Below are positions 8,774 through 18,940 of a stretch of 64,000 bases of DNA, piece by piece. The translations under genes and the position numbers were made by a program. Each line of letters starts with the position of its first letter. Within the stretch, counting starts at the first letter, position 1. Location of the stretch: contig CP036163.1 in NCBI GenBank assembly GCA_019056595.1, positions 2,418,001 to 2,482,000 on the forward strand. The letters run 5' to 3'. Source of the DNA: Pectobacterium atrosepticum. GTDB lineage: Bacteria; Pseudomonadota; Gammaproteobacteria; Enterobacterales; Enterobacteriaceae. The notes under the pieces are model-generated. The model saw nothing but the letters and a program-made list of their open reading frames with translations. It was not told where the DNA came from and did no database searches.

Positions 8774-9949
8774 TCAGCGCCGTCCCAGTAATATCAGCGC
8801 CAGTACCATCAGTAGCAACATACCGATGCCAAACATATTCACCAGCGGCCAGCCGCTGGTCAGCGCCATTAGGCTACCGGCAGACAGCGAGGCCAACGCG
8901 TTAGGCACATAAACCACCAGTGAGTTAATGCCCTGCAAACGGGATTTATGCACCGAATGGGTAAAAGCGTTCAGCATAAATGTCCCACCGTTGAACATAA
9001 ACGCCCACCCTACGCCAAACAGCACCAGCGCAAAGAGGAAGTGCAAGAACGTCAAACCACTCAACGCCACCGCCACACCAGCCAGATTACAAGCCATGCC
9101 GATCGCCACGGCCTGAACCGGCGTCAACCGTTTCGCCAGCACTACTAACAACAGCGCAGGGGCATACATGGCGACAAAATGCCATTGCAAAACCGTCGCG
9201 CTATGGCTGACGGAAAAGTGGTGCTGATGCATCGCCAGCGGCGCTGAATTCATTAGTAGCGTCATCACTACAAATCCGACGGAACAACTTGCCGTGCCTA
9301 ACACAAATGCCCGATTTCTCAGGATCGCCGCCAGCGGTTCACTGCGCTGGGCGCTAGCCGTAACAATCGGCATCGGGGGTAATTTAAGGCCAAGCAGCAG
9401 CAGTGACGTGATAACGCAGATAAACCCTGCGGCGATAAAACTGCCGAGAAACGGGTATGACGCCCAAAGCTGAGAAGCCTGACTAGCCGCAAACGGGCCA
9501 AGGAAACCGCCCAGGACACCACCGCTGATCACCCATGATATCGCCCGGTTTTTTTGCTGATTATCGGTAAAAATTTCAGCAGCTGCGAAACGATAATATT
9601 GATTGAAGGCGCAGGACATCCCCAGAACAAACGTTGAAAACACAAAGAGTGGAAAGCTGTGTAGCACAATCGCCAACGCCGCCAAAAGCGCTCCCACCAG
9701 CCCCAACAGCGTGCCGATGATGAACGTATTGCGCCTGCCGTATTTCGTCATCAATGAAGAAACGGCGTAAATCATCAGCGCCGCGCCGCACACCGTCGCG
9801 GTAATCGGTAATGTGGTCAGCAGCGGAACCGGCGTCATCGAGACGCCAACCAGCGTAGAACACAGCGTCATCAGGGAAATAATACTGCCGGTCAGCCCTT
9901 GTCCGAGCGCCAGCAGTATCAGATTTCGGCGTTGCAACGAATCCATCAA
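8774..9949 (-). CDS. MFS transporter, substrate unknown
   Basis: 391 residues with the 12 hydrophobic segments expected of a major facilitator permease. The loop between spans 2 and 3 reads SLMTKYGRRNTF, the usual MFS motif-A position. The closing LILLGRR is short, and no fused domain is seen. It lies between cyaY and cyaA, pointing the same way as cyaA and 45 nt downstream of it. E. coli has no such gene at this position as far as I recall, so it is probably a lineage-specific insertion. Substrate cannot be assigned. Confidence 0.85.
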   Translation of the reverse strand: MMDSLQRRNLILLALGQGLTGSIISLMTLCSTLVGVSMTPVPLLTTLPITATVCGAALMIYAVSSLMTKYGRRNTFIIGTLLGLVGALLAALAIVLHSFPLFVFSTFVLGMSCAFNQYYRFAAAEIFTDNQQKNRAISWVISGGVLGGFLGPFAASQASQLWASYPFLGSFIAAGFICVITSLLLLGLKLPPMPIVTASAQRSEPLAAILRNRAFVLGTASCSVGFVVMTLLMNSAPLAMHQHHFSVSHSATVLQWHFVAMYAPALLLVVLAKRLTPVQAVAIGMACNLAGVAVALSGLTFLHFLFALVLFGVGWAFMFNGGTFMLNAFTHSVHKSRLQGINSLVVYVPNALASLSAGSLMALTSGWPLVNMFGIGMLLLMVLALILLGRR

Positions 9950-9994
9950 TACATCCCTTTCTGAATGCGCTGAAAGCCGAGTGTCTGGCAGTGA

Positions 9995-12553
9995 CTATAA
10001 GATTTGTAGCCGCTGTTCCATCGTCATCACCTCATCATCCACCACGGGCGTAATGCACAGATGAGAAAGCGCGCTGCTGCGGAACGGAATCACCTGAGTG
10101 CGACCGTCCAACTGTACGATTTGGTAGAACTGCGGCAGGTTAAAATTGATAAAGCTGGAACCATAGGTAAAGCGATCGTGCGAAGACGAATAGAAGCGAC
10201 TGACATCGCGCACCAGCTCTTCTTTACTGCCTTCACAGTGGTGATACACCTCAACACGATTCGACTCATCCAGAATATAGATATTAAAGCCCTGATTTTC
10301 CGTCAGATCTTCAAAGAAAAATTGGATGATCCCTTCGCTGGCGACACCATCGACCACCGGCGGTAAATGCACATGGTTGGTTTCGACCTGAACCGGCTGG
10401 CCTTGCAGCTTGTTGTTGGAAATCGCGCCATAAAATTCGACCGCGTTCTCCAGCTTTTGCACTGACACACTCAGCCGTTCAAAGAACAGCCCCCAAGTTT
10501 GCCCTGCCACTTTCACCGCTTTGAAGCGACCTGGCTCCTGCTGGCGCGTACTGGTCAGACGCAGCTCAATACATTCGGAAACCAGCTGTTGCACGCGAGT
10601 ACGAATCAGCCCGCGCAGGTGCTGGCTATAGCAGAACACTTCCAGTGATTCCGGCAGCGCGGCATCCTGATGCATTTTGCCCAGAATGGTTTTCAGCGCT
10701 TCCAACACTGCCTGCTCACCGCTGAAATGCAGCGTACGCACTTCGTTCCACGAGTTGCGATACAGCAGGTCGATACTGCCAACCAGACACTGCTGCTGCT
10801 GGCCGAAACTGAACACATCCAGATGACGGAAATCGAAATGCACCACCTGATTGCGGAAAGCCGCCGTCGGATCGTGTTCCAGATTGACAATAATCGCCAG
10901 ATGACGAATTTCACACGGGCTGTACAGCGCCTTCGGCGTCGGTGCAGGCACGCGCAGCGGGAAGTGGTTAGCTACATCGTCCACCAGCGCTTGTAAGCGC
11001 GTGATGTCACACAGCTCGTTACCTTTAATGTACAGACGCGTGCTCGGTGTCAGCAGACCATTAAAATACGCCCACGCCACCAGCTTGTTCAGATAGCGAT
11101 TATATTCCAGCGGCTGATGGCTGATGATCGCATCCATCGACGGTGCCTGATTGTACAGATACCAGCCGGAACGGTTCGCACGACCAGGCGGAACATAAAT
11201 AAAGGTTAAATTCGGCTCCGACAAATCGGGCGAAATTTGCGGGTTCAGCAGAGTGACTTTGCCCGGCAGCGCTTCAAACGCGGCATACAGTTTACGGGTC
11301 AACACACCGATATCCTGCGGGCTGGCGCTGACGCTGAGATTATTGCGGCGGGCGAAGCGAATCAGGTTGCGATAAGTCTGCATCATCGCATCCAATAGCT
11401 CATTATGCGCTTCGCGTACCTGTTCGATTTTCCAGTTAGCGCGGTTATCTAACATCGCCAGATGTTCGTCGCTCCAGCCCCACTCTTGTACCAGTTGACT
11501 CAGAATCTGGCGACGCCAGCCGACGCAAGCTTGTTCTCTGGAGAGCTTTTCACAGACTTTTAAATAGAAACATCGACGCGCCAGATCGAGACGCGTTGGG
11601 TCGTTGATCGCCGTTAGGTAGTGCGTTACGCGATCCAACATCATGCAGTAAGGATCGAGACCAAAAGAGACGATCTCGCCGTCATGCAGGCGTTTTTTAA
11701 TTTCGGTCGAAAGCAGGCTGGTATCTGGGTATTCCCAAGAATAGGCTTCCAACAGCAGTGTTTTCAGTACGGCTTTATAAGGGGAATCGATACTTTTATA
11801 GAGCTGCCAAAGGCTCGCGCCGAAATACTCTTCCGCCGACAGCGTACTTAAGCCACCTAAATCCATCCACTCGTTCGGTGCCAGCGCCCCCTGCGAGTAC
11901 AGCGACAGCACATAGTCGTCGTAGTGGGATTCTTCTTCGACCGGCACCATGTTCCACAGAATGCGTTTACCGGCCATGCGCACGGCGGTACGGTAGAATT
12001 CGTCGAGTAACAGAATGTGCTGCATGGAGCCGCAGTCTTCACCGCCCAGACTGCCGCTTTCATTGTGGCGGAAACGGCTTTCATCCATCAGGAAGAAACT
12101 AACCTCAGCGCCCTGCGCTGCTGCCCACTGCTCCAGGAGCGTACATTTCTTCTGTAGGAGTTGGCGCTCTTCGCTATCCAGCCAGGATTGGTGGCACACC
12201 CAGATATCGAGATCGGAGCTACAGCTCTGCCCGATAGACGAGGTGCTCCCCATTGAATAGATGCCGGTGATCGGCAGCTCGCCCTGCGGATGAGAACCGT
12301 CAAACTGGCCCCAGCGCAGCGCGATGCTATCAAGGTATTGTTGTTGCTTTTCATCAGGCGTGTGAGTGCAGACACCGTGAGGCACTTTGCCTTCAAGGTA
12401 GCCGGGCATCAACGGGTGATGATGATGTAATAAAATGGGCAGAAGACTGTAAACCTGCTGAAAAGCGGGCTTCATTGCTCCCAGAGCACGCTCAACACGC
12501 AGTTGGTTGATCGCATCCAGTCTTTGCTTCAAAGTCTCGATGTAGAAGTACAA
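9995..12553 (-). CDS. cyaA: Class I adenylate cyclase CyaA
   Basis: Makes cAMP from ATP; activated by phosphorylated EIIA-Glc of the PTS. 852 residues (E. coli 848). The N-terminal catalytic half carries the nucleotidyltransferase motif [17 protein letters not shown] (102-118) with Asp114 and Asp116; the C-terminal half is the regulatory domain. Only the last 15 or so residues diverge clearly. The start codon is TTG (12553-12551), as in E. coli, where it limits translation. A CRP site lies upstream, giving autoregulation. Confidence 0.98.
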   Translation of the reverse strand: MYFYIETLKQRLDAINQLRVERALGAMKPAFQQVYSLLPILLHHHHPLMPGYLEGKVPHGVCTHTPDEKQQQYLDSIALRWGQFDGSHPQGELPITGIYSMGSTSSIGQSCSSDLDIWVCHQSWLDSEERQLLQKKCTLLEQWAAAQGAEVSFFLMDESRFRHNESGSLGGEDCGSMQHILLLDEFYRTAVRMAGKRILWNMVPVEEESHYDDYVLSLYSQGALAPNEWMDLGGLSTLSAEEYFGASLWQLYKSIDSPYKAVLKTLLLEAYSWEYPDTSLLSTEIKKRLHDGEIVSFGLDPYCMMLDRVTHYLTAINDPTRLDLARRCFYLKVCEKLSREQACVGWRRQILSQLVQEWGWSDEHLAMLDNRANWKIEQVREAHNELLDAMMQTYRNLIRFARRNNLSVSASPQDIGVLTRKLYAAFEALPGKVTLLNPQISPDLSEPNLTFIYVPPGRANRSGWYLYNQAPSMDAIISHQPLEYNRYLNKLVAWAYFNGLLTPSTRLYIKGNELCDITRLQALVDDVANHFPLRVPAPTPKALYSPCEIRHLAIIVNLEHDPTAAFRNQVVHFDFRHLDVFSFGQQQQCLVGSIDLLYRNSWNEVRTLHFSGEQAVLEALKTILGKMHQDAALPESLEVFCYSQHLRGLIRTRVQQLVSECIELRLTSTRQQEPGRFKAVKVAGQTWGLFFERLSVSVQKLENAVEFYGAISNNKLQGQPVQVETNHVHLPPVVDGVASEGIIQFFFEDLTENQGFNIYILDESNRVEVYHHCEGSKEELVRDVSRFYSSSHDRFTYGSSFINFNLPQFYQIVQLDGRTQVIPFRSSALSHLCITPVVDDEVMTMEQRLQIL

Positions 12554-12652
12554 GACGTTTCGCCTGATTTATCCCAGTGCCTAGAAAAACCCCATGTTCC
12601 AAATTCGCCAATGATAAAATTAGAAGAATGTTTAGCGAATTATTGCTGGAAA

Positions 12653-12668
12653 CGTGATCAATTTAACA
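12653..12668 (-). promoter_or_regulatory. CRP site in the cyaA promoter
   Basis: On the cyaA strand TGTTAAATTGATCACG, a near-consensus CRP half-site pair (TGTxA-N6-TCACg), about 100 bp upstream of the TTG start. It resembles the repressive CRP site of the E. coli cyaA promoter as I remember it. Confidence 0.8.
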
Positions 12669-12767
12669 CCTTGCTGATTGGGCGTAAAGAAAGTAAAGAA
12701 AGTTAGACTTACCTATCTTGCTTTATTACGAATTTCTCTAACCGACGTCATCAGCACGGCTTCCTTA

Positions 12768-12891
<124 letters not shown>

Positions 12892-12951
12892 CTAGATTTG
12901 CGGCACCCAAATTTCAGTCCGTTTTAAAGGCGCACCGCTAATGCCCACAAC

Positions 12952-12981
12952 CTGACACCAACGCACCATCAATGATACGAT
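12952..12981 (+). promoter_or_regulatory. probable hemC promoter
   Basis: CTGACA (12952-12957), an 18-bp spacer, then TACGAT (12976-12981) preceded by an extended -10 TGa. It overlaps the upstream extension of the hemC open frame, which supports the downstream start at 13011. Confidence 0.5.
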
Positions 12982-13010
12982 GGCGAAAAATGATAAAAAC
13001 GGTATCAAGC

Positions 13011-13952
13011 ATGTTAGCCAATATTATTAGAATTGCCACCCGACAAAGCCCGCTAGCCCTATGGCAAGCACGATATGTTCAGCAGTGTTTGAACCACTTC
13101 TACCCCGATTTACACGTAGAACTGGTGCCGATGGTGACCCGTGGCGACATCATCCTGGATACGCCGCTGGCAAAGGTCGGTGGTAAGGGATTGTTTGTTA
13201 AAGAGCTGGAATTGGCGCTGCTTGAAGGGCGCGCTGATATCGCAGTCCACTCCATGAAAGATGTACCTGTCGAATTTCCCGATGGCCTAGGCCTGACCAC
13301 TATTTGCGAACGCGACGACCCGCGCGATGCTTTTGTTTCCAATCGCTACGACAGCCTCGAACAATTACCGGAAGGCAGCTGTGTCGGCACGTCCAGCCTG
13401 CGCCGCCAGTGCCAGCTACGCGCCCGACGTCCCGATCTGGTGATTCGTGATTTGCGCGGCAATGTCGGAACGCGTCTGGCAAAATTGGACAACGGCGAGT
13501 ATGACGCCATTATTCTTGCTGTCGCTGGCCTGAAACGCCTCGGCCTTGAAGAACGTATCCGCTGCGCGTTAAGCCCGGAAGAATCGCTGCCTGCCGTCGG
13601 ACAAGGCGCTATCGGCATCGAATGCCGTTTGGATGACGATCGCATTCGCCAACTGCTTGCCCCACTCAATCACACCGATACCGCCGCCCGCGTACTGGCT
13701 GAACGTGCTATGAATGTGCGCCTTGAAGGTGGCTGTCAGGTGCCGATTGGCAGCTACGCCGAACTGGAAGGTGATACGCTGTGGTTACGCGCGCTGGTTG
13801 GCGCACCGGATGGCAGCCAAATGATCGTCGGTGAGCGGAAAGGGAGCGTCTCAGACGCCGAAAAAATCGGGGTTGCACTGGCTGAAGAGCTGCTAGCAAA
13901 AGGGGCCAGCGCGATCCTTCAGGCCGTTTATCAAGGGCAAAGCTCATCATGA
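13011..13952 (+). CDS. hemC: Hydroxymethylbilane synthase HemC
   Basis: Polymerises four porphobilinogens to hydroxymethylbilane in heme/siroheme synthesis. 313 residues; the cofactor-attachment Cys is at 242 in [14 protein letters not shown], with conserved [13 protein letters not shown] and HSMKDVP. A frame extension of 13 codons was rejected: [16 protein letters not shown] aligns with the E. coli start, and the extension covers the promoter. Overlaps hemD by four bases (ATGA). Confidence 0.97.
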   Translation: MLANIIRIATRQSPLALWQARYVQQCLNHFYPDLHVELVPMVTRGDIILDTPLAKVGGKGLFVKELELALLEGRADIAVHSMKDVPVEFPDGLGLTTICERDDPRDAFVSNRYDSLEQLPEGSCVGTSSLRRQCQLRARRPDLVIRDLRGNVGTRLAKLDNGEYDAIILAVAGLKRLGLEERIRCALSPEESLPAVGQGAIGIECRLDDDRIRQLLAPLNHTDTAARVLAERAMNVRLEGGCQVPIGSYAELEGDTLWLRALVGAPDGSQMIVGERKGSVSDAEKIGVALAEELLAKGASAILQAVYQGQSSS

Positions 13953-14689
13953 CTATTCTGGTTACCCGTCCGTCACCAACTGGCGAACAACTGGTGACCC
14001 GTTTAAGAAAGCTCGGCTATCACGCCTGGCACAGCCCGCTGATCGAGTTTTCGCCTGGACGAGAACTTGCTGGCCTGCCTGCACAATTACACGCGCTGCA
14101 CGCCGACGATCTGGTGTTTGCTCTCTCACAACACGCGATTCATTACGCCGATCCCATGCTGGCGCGCACAGGCACAAGCTGGCCTGCTCACCTCGCTTAT
14201 TATGCCATTGGCCGTACCACGGCACTGGCGCTGCATAAAATCAGCGCGCACCCCGTTACCTATCCACCCGAGCGTGAAACCAGCGAAACACTTCTACAAC
14301 TGCCTGAGCTGCAAGATGTTGCAGGGAAACGTGCACTATTATTGCGCGGCAACGGCGGAAGAGAATTACTGGGAGAAACGCTAATTGAACGGGGCGCTCA
14401 GGTAACCTATTGTGAATGCTATCAACGCAGAGACGTTCATTATGATGGGCCGGAGCAAAGCCGCCATTGGCAGCAAATAGGCATCGACAAACTGGTGATT
14501 ACCAGCGGAGAAATGCTACAACGGATCTATACTTTAGTACCTGATTACTATCGGGCTTCCTGGCTACTCGGTTGCCAGTTGATCGTCGTCAGCGAACGAC
14601 TGGCAGAACAGGCTCGTCAGCTCGGCTGGCGCGATATCCGAGTGGCTGATAACGCCGATAACGATGCGCTCGTGCGCGCACTACAATAA
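13949..14689 (+). CDS. hemD: Uroporphyrinogen-III synthase HemD
   Basis: Closes and inverts ring D of hydroxymethylbilane to uroporphyrinogen III. 246 residues, family length, with the typical [15 protein letters not shown] start and the [11 protein letters not shown] segment of the second domain. Sequence divergence is normal for this family. Start coupled to the hemC stop by ATGA. Confidence 0.95.
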   Translation: MTILVTRPSPTGEQLVTRLRKLGYHAWHSPLIEFSPGRELAGLPAQLHALHADDLVFALSQHAIHYADPMLARTGTSWPAHLAYYAIGRTTALALHKISAHPVTYPPERETSETLLQLPELQDVAGKRALLLRGNGGRELLGETLIERGAQVTYCECYQRRDVHYDGPEQSRHWQQIGIDKLVITSGEMLQRIYTLVPDYYRASWLLGCQLIVVSERLAEQARQLGWRDIRVADNADNDALVRALQ

Positions 14690-14712
14690 ACCTGATCATG
14701 GGATGTACCATT

Positions 14713-15837
14713 ATGACGGAACACAATACCCCCACAGCTCCATCCGATGAGGTTGCTGAACGGGTTGAACCCGCGCATCAGCAGCAAGATCCCGCACCGC
14801 AGCCCAAGCGCAGTGGTGCTGTGCTGGGAGCGATCGCCATCGTGATTGCGCTGGCAATAGGCGCGGGATTGTATTACCACGGCCACCAGCAGGCACAGCG
14901 AGAAACCGCCTCGCTTCAACGTCTGGAATCACAGCTAAACGCCTTGCAGCAACAGCATAAGCAGGAACAACAGCAATGGCTGGATGCTCAACAGCAGCAA
15001 AGCAAAATACAGGACACCGCGACACAGCGTCTTGAGGCGCTAACGCGTCAGTCAGACGAGCTACGCGATAAACTGGCGGCGCTTTCCAGCCATGACACCA
15101 ATACCTGGCTGATCGCTCAGGCAGATTTTCTGGTAAAACTGGCAGGGCGTAAGCTGTGGAGCGACAAAGATGTCACCACCGCGGGCGCATTGTTGAAAAG
15201 CGCAGATGCCAGCCTCGCGGAAATGAACGACCCTAGCCTGATAGAAATTCGCCGCGCGTTGACCAACGATATCGGTGCACTGGCAGGCGTTAGCCAAGTC
15301 GATTTTGACGGCATCATCCTGAAAGTGAACCAGCTCACCGATCAACTTGACAACTTGCAGCTTGCCGACAACAACACCGATGAAGCGCCAATGGATGCCA
15401 ACAGCACAGAGCTGTCCGCTTCGTTGAGCGAATGGCGACAAAATCTGAGCAAAAGCTGGCACAATTTCCTGGCTGACTTTATCACCATTCGTCGTCGCGA
15501 CAGCGCTGCTGAGCCTTTGCTGGCACCGAATCAGGACGTGTATCTGCGTGAGAACATCCGCTCACGTCTGTTGGTTGCCGCACAGGCGATTCCTCGCCAT
15601 CAGAATGAAGTGTACAAACAGTCGTTGGAAACGGCAGCAACCTGGGTTCGCGCCTACTTCGATACCACCGACTCCACGACGCAGGCCTTTTTGGATCAGC
15701 TTGATGCCTTAAGCCAGCAGTCGGTTTCACTGGATGTTCCAACGGAGCTACAAAGTCAGGCGCTGTTGGAAAAGCTGATGCAAACGCGCGTTCGTAACCT
15801 ACTGGCTCAGCCGCCAGCCACACAGCAGGGAGAGTGA
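14713..15837 (+). CDS. hemX: HemX, membrane-anchored heme-operon protein
   Basis: 374 residues. An N-terminal Pro/Gln-rich cytoplasmic stretch (about 1-35), one transmembrane segment (about 37-58, [21 protein letters not shown]), then a long Gln-rich coiled coil and a C-terminal HemX domain. Often labelled uroporphyrinogen-III methyltransferase, but no SAM-binding methylase motifs are seen, so that name is doubtful. ATG 14713 (MTEHNTPT) is preferred over an ATG-less upstream extension at 14698. Between hemD and hemY. Confidence 0.9.
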   Translation: MTEHNTPTAPSDEVAERVEPAHQQQDPAPQPKRSGAVLGAIAIVIALAIGAGLYYHGHQQAQRETASLQRLESQLNALQQQHKQEQQQWLDAQQQQSKIQDTATQRLEALTRQSDELRDKLAALSSHDTNTWLIAQADFLVKLAGRKLWSDKDVTTAGALLKSADASLAEMNDPSLIEIRRALTNDIGALAGVSQVDFDGIILKVNQLTDQLDNLQLADNNTDEAPMDANSTELSASLSEWRQNLSKSWHNFLADFITIRRRDSAAEPLLAPNQDVYLRENIRSRLLVAAQAIPRHQNEVYKQSLETAATWVRAYFDTTDSTTQAFLDQLDALSQQSVSLDVPTELQSQALLEKLMQTRVRNLLAQPPATQQGE

Positions 15838-15839
15838 AC

Positions 15840-17033
15840 ATGCTGAAAGTCTTATTGCTGTTCCTGATCCTGATCGCAGGCGTTGTGATCGGCCCGATCG
15901 TCGCGGGCCACCAAGGCTACGTCCTGATCCAGACGGATAACTATGACATTCAAACCAGCGTGACGGGTTTGGTCATCATGCTGGTGCTGTTTTTCCTCGC
16001 CTTTTTGGCGGTGGAGTGGGTGCTACGCCGAATCCTTCGAACAGGATCACGCACACGCGGCTGGTTCCTCGGCCGCAAACGCAGCCGTGCCAGAAAACAG
16101 ACCAAAGCCGCGCTGCTCAAGCTGGCCGAAGGTGATTATTTACAGGTAGAGAAACTGCTGACTCGCAATGCCGATCATGCCGAGCAGCCCGTAGTTAACT
16201 ATCTTTTGGCAGCCGAAGCCGCCCAGCAGCGCGGTGACGAATTCCGCACCAAGCAATACCTGGAGCGTGCCGCCGAGGTTGCAGATACCGATCAGCTTCC
16301 GGTGGATATTACGCGCGTACGTATTCAGCTAGCACGTAATGAAGATCATGCCTCACGTCACGGCGTGGACAAATTGCTGGAAGTCGCACCTCGCCACCCT
16401 GAAGTGCTGCGTCTGGCTGAGCAGGCTTTCCTGCGTACCCATGCCTACGGTGCCTTGCTGGATATTCTGCCTGCGATGCGCAAGATTAATCTGTACCCTG
16501 AAGCGCGTTTGCTGGATCTGCAACAGCGGGCCTATATCGGTCTGATGAATCAGGCGATGGCGGATGGCGGCAGCGAAGGGCTGAAATCATGGTGGAATAA
16601 TCAGAGCCGCAAAGTGCGTCATGAGATCCCACTTCAGATCGCAATGGCTGAGCATTTGATCGAGTGTGACGATCATGATACAGCACAGAAGATCATTCTT
16701 GATGGTCTCAAACGTCAGTATGACGAGCGTTTGATTCTGCTAATGCCCCGCCTAAAAGCTGGCAATCCGGAACAGCTGGAAAAAATGCTGCATCAGTACA
16801 TCAAGCAACATGGCGCAACGCCGCTGTTAAGCAGCACGTTAGGTCAACTACTGATGAAACACGGCGAATGGCAACAGGCCAGCGATGCCTTCCGCACGGC
16901 GCTGGAGCTACGTCCAGATGCTTATGATTACGCCTGGCGCGCCGACGCACTAGAGCGGCTGCATCTGCCGGATGAAGCGGCGCAAATGCGGCGTGAGGGG
17001 CTGTTACTCACGCTACAGCAACCAGCCAACTAA
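15840..17033 (+). CDS. hemY: HemY, TPR-containing inner-membrane protein
   Basis: 397 residues: two membrane spans (about 2-20 and 42-62), a basic cytoplasmic linker (RKRSRARKQ), and TPR repeats through the rest. Thought to act with HemX as scaffolds for late porphyrin enzymes. Not related to the protoporphyrinogen oxidase also named HemY. ATG 15840 gives the E. coli start MLKVLLLF; a GTG two codons upstream overlaps the hemX stop. Confidence 0.94.
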   Translation: MLKVLLLFLILIAGVVIGPIVAGHQGYVLIQTDNYDIQTSVTGLVIMLVLFFLAFLAVEWVLRRILRTGSRTRGWFLGRKRSRARKQTKAALLKLAEGDYLQVEKLLTRNADHAEQPVVNYLLAAEAAQQRGDEFRTKQYLERAAEVADTDQLPVDITRVRIQLARNEDHASRHGVDKLLEVAPRHPEVLRLAEQAFLRTHAYGALLDILPAMRKINLYPEARLLDLQQRAYIGLMNQAMADGGSEGLKSWWNNQSRKVRHEIPLQIAMAEHLIECDDHDTAQKIILDGLKRQYDERLILLMPRLKAGNPEQLEKMLHQYIKQHGATPLLSSTLGQLLMKHGEWQQASDAFRTALELRPDAYDYAWRADALERLHLPDEAAQMRREGLLLTLQQPAN

Positions 17034-17054
17034 TCACTGCATCATCTCTTTCAT

Positions 17055-17087
17055 AAGGCTCCTTCTTTGGAGCCTTATTTATTTTTT
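17055..17087 (+). terminator. hemCDXY operon terminator
   Basis: AAGGCTCC-TTCTTT-GGAGCCTT stem (17055-17076) followed by ATTTATTTTTT, 22 nt past the hemY stop. Confidence 0.88.
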
Positions 17088-17129
17088 ATGTTTCAATCGC
17101 AGGCTGTGACCCAGCATTTTCATCAGACG

Positions 17130-17340
17130 AAAAAAAACGCTTACCGATAAACGGTAAGCGTTGAAAATATCAGGTCTGTCAGACAACAGAATGGTGCCTC
17201 ACTCAACGTTATGTCCGGAAAGCCCGATGGAGATTTGCATCTTCATCTGGAGTTGGACGATAGGCACCTCAAAATTGGCTCTGCGTCATTCCCAGGATTA
17301 TGAAGCCGAAGCAAGCATAGAAGGTGGAATGAGCATCTAC
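17130..17340 (-). ncRNA. glmZ: Small RNA GlmZ
   Basis: A 211-nt sRNA that, with Hfq, base-pairs to and activates glmS mRNA; its decay is controlled by RapZ/RNase E and by its decoy GlmY. The 5' end GTAGATGCTCATTCC, the internal GGAATGACGCAGAGCC, the region CAACGTTGAGTGA and TGTTGTC..ACAGACCTG near the glmS-pairing site, and the position downstream of hemY all match E. coli glmZ as I recall it. The 3' end is an 11-bp terminator hairpin (17136-17162, AACGCTTACCG arms) followed by a T-run. The short rightward open frame across this region is antisense and spurious. Confidence 0.93.
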
Positions 17341-17346
17341 ACGCTT

Positions 17347-17368
17347 ATTTAAGCACAAATTATGCCAA
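17347..17368 (-). promoter_or_regulatory. overlapping sigma54 and sigma70 promoters of glmZ
   Basis: On the glmZ strand TTGGCATAATTTGTGCTT has GG (17366-17365) and GC (17354-17353) separated by exactly 10 nt, the sigma54 -24/-12 signature. The -12 C lies 12 nt before position 17341. TTAAAT (17352-17347) is placed as a sigma70 -10 for the same start. Overlapping sigma54/sigma70 promoters are known for glmY/glmZ in several Enterobacteriaceae. Confidence 0.82.
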
Positions 17369-17501
17369 CATGCATAATTTTATTGCTACGACCTCATCAA
17401 TTCAATTTAACTAGCTAATAGTAAATACTATTTTTATTTATCCGCTAGTGGGGAAGCAACAACACGCTGGGTGGTAAAAACGAGAGCGAACTCACAAAAC
17501 C

Positions 17502-17519
17502 TGTCGCCATTCAGAGACG
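17502..17519. promoter_or_regulatory. GlrR-like enhancer site 1 (one mismatch)
   Basis: TGTC-N10-GACg, matching the GlrR consensus TGTC-N10-GACA except the last base. About 160-180 bp upstream of the glmZ start. Confidence 0.6.
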
Positions 17520-17549
17520 AATTTATCAGATAAAATATTAATCATTATT

Positions 17550-17562
17550 AATCAATAAATTA
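17550..17562 (+). promoter_or_regulatory. IHF site between GlrR-like sites and glmZ promoter
   Basis: AATCAATAAATTA is a perfect match to WATCAANNNNTTR. DNA bending here would bring the two upstream activator sites to the sigma54 promoter. IHF dependence is known for sigma54 glmY/glmZ promoters. Confidence 0.65.
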
Positions 17563-17564
17563 AA

Positions 17565-17582
17565 TGTCTCTTTTTTGAGACA
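17565..17582. promoter_or_regulatory. GlrR-like enhancer site 2
   Basis: TGTCTCTTTTTTGAGACA: perfect TGTC-N10-GACA, with the arms extending to TGTCTC/GAGACA. Confidence 0.75.
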
Positions 17583-17597
17583 GCAGATCACCGCAGG

Positions 17598-17615
17598 TGT
17601 CGTTCTTTTCCGACA
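17598..17615. promoter_or_regulatory. GlrR-like enhancer site 3
   Basis: TGTCGTTCTTTTCCGACA: perfect TGTC-N10-GACA, about 260-275 bp upstream of glmZ, with symmetric inner CG bases (TGTCG/CGACA). Confidence 0.75.
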
Positions 17616-17641
17616 GTCCTGTCAAAGCTGTTGATTCAGCT

Positions 17642-17687
17642 TAAAAAATAAAAAAATATCCGCGCCGAGGAGTCGACGCGGATAGCA
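17642..17687 (-). terminator. terminator of the lyase/ABC/M20 operon
   Basis: On the leftward strand TATCCGCG (17687-17680) ... CGCGGATA (17665-17658), enclosing a 14-nt loop, then TTTTTTTATTTTTT. Lies 19 nt past the M20 gene stop, so the operon ends here and does not read into glmZ. Confidence 0.85.
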
Positions 17688-17705
17688 TTAAGTAACAGGT
17701 GGGAC

Positions 17706-18866
17706 TTAACGGGAGGACAGCTGTTCTAAACTCTGTTTAGCGACCTGATACAGATAGTGTGCGGTCGGGAACAGTGCACTGTCGTCAACGCGGAATTTCG
17801 GGTGGTGCAGCGCATAGGGTCCGCCGGAGCCAACCATCATAAAAGTACCCGGCAGTTTCTGCTGATAGAACGCAAAATCTTCACCAATCGGGCTGGCTTC
17901 GACGCGGCGTGCTTCAAAACCTTCATCACTTGCCACGTTCAGCGCAAACTCAACCCATTCTGGCGTATTGATCACTGATGGCGGCCCTGCGTGCCACAGG
18001 AACTCAATTTCCGCGCCAAAGCTGCTGGCAATACCCGAGACGATCTGACGGAAACGCTGTTCAATCAAATCACGCGTGTCCTGATTGAACGTTCGGACCG
18101 TGCCTTCAACGTAGGCCGTGTCGGGAATAACGTTCCAAGTGCTACCGCTATGGACCTGAGTAATCGACACCACTGCGTTATTGTCGGACGACACCGTGCG
18201 GCTGATGATGGTTTGCACCGCGGAAATCAGCTGACCCAGAATAATAATCGGATCGTTGCCTTCATGCGGCTTCGCCGCGTGACAGCCTTTCGCTGCAATC
18301 TTGATCTCAAAACGGTCAACGCCCGCCGTCAACGCACCGTCTTTCCCACCGATGACGCCAACGGGCAGCGTCGGATCGTTATGGATACCGAAAATCGCCA
18401 CCGCATTGTCCAACGCGCCAACCGCAATCACTTCCGGTGCACCCAGCCCTGTCTCTTCGGCCGCCTGGAACAAAATTCGCACCGTGCCTTTCAGCTCCGG
18501 CTCGATTTTCTTCAGCAGAATCGCCGCGCCCAGCGCTGCGGAAGAGTGAAAATCATGACCGCAGGCATGCATCACCCCTTTGTTGAGCGACGTGAATTCT
18601 ACGCCAGACTCTTCTTCAATTGGCAGGGCATCGATGTCCGAACGGACCACGACCAGTGGGCCATCCTGTAGGCCGCCGACTTCCGCGACCAGACCGGTTT
18701 TCAACGGCAGATCGAGGACGCGAATCCCTTCTTTTTCCAATACCGCACGAATCTTTTTCGTCGTTTCGAACTCCTGATTCGACAGTTCAGGATTGCGGTG
18801 TAAATCGTGGCGAAACGCCTGAATAAATTGAGCCAGAGGCTCGTGCTGAGGTGCTGTTCTCATCAA
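17706..18866 (-). CDS. M20-family amidohydrolase (N-acyl amino acid deacylase type)
   Basis: 386-residue cytosolic metallo-amidohydrolase of the M20D (hippurate/N-acetyl-amino-acid hydrolase) group. Metal-site residues are visible: Cys102 and His104 in HACGHDFH, the acidic pair Glu136-Glu137 in QAAEETG, His161 in FGIHND, and the C-terminal His in YALHHPKF. In the Bacillus yxe and ytm/snd sulfur operons, such an enzyme (YxeP, SndA) removes an N-acetyl group from a processed cysteine derivative. Last gene of the leftward six-gene operon; the same role is inferred here. No signal peptide. Confidence 0.88.
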   Translation of the reverse strand: MMRTAPQHEPLAQFIQAFRHDLHRNPELSNQEFETTKKIRAVLEKEGIRVLDLPLKTGLVAEVGGLQDGPLVVVRSDIDALPIEEESGVEFTSLNKGVMHACGHDFHSSAALGAAILLKKIEPELKGTVRILFQAAEETGLGAPEVIAVGALDNAVAIFGIHNDPTLPVGVIGGKDGALTAGVDRFEIKIAAKGCHAAKPHEGNDPIIILGQLISAVQTIISRTVSSDNNAVVSITQVHSGSTWNVIPDTAYVEGTVRTFNQDTRDLIEQRFRQIVSGIASSFGAEIEFLWHAGPPSVINTPEWVEFALNVASDEGFEARRVEASPIGEDFAFYQQKLPGTFMMVGSGGPYALHHPKFRVDDSALFPTAHYLYQVAKQSLEQLSSR

Positions 18867-18940
18867 TTCTTACTCCACATTATCGTGCCCTGTCTGACAG
18901 GACGGCCTTGTTCAGGCGTGCAGGTGTGTCTACGTGTGCG

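Noticed and set aside
14713-15837. HemX as uroporphyrinogen-III C-methyltransferase
   Set aside because: The common name is not supported: there is no SAM-dependent methylase motif, only a membrane anchor and coiled coil.
17161-17352. Rightward 63-codon frame downstream of hemY
   Set aside because: TTG start, antisense to glmZ across its length, no family resemblance.
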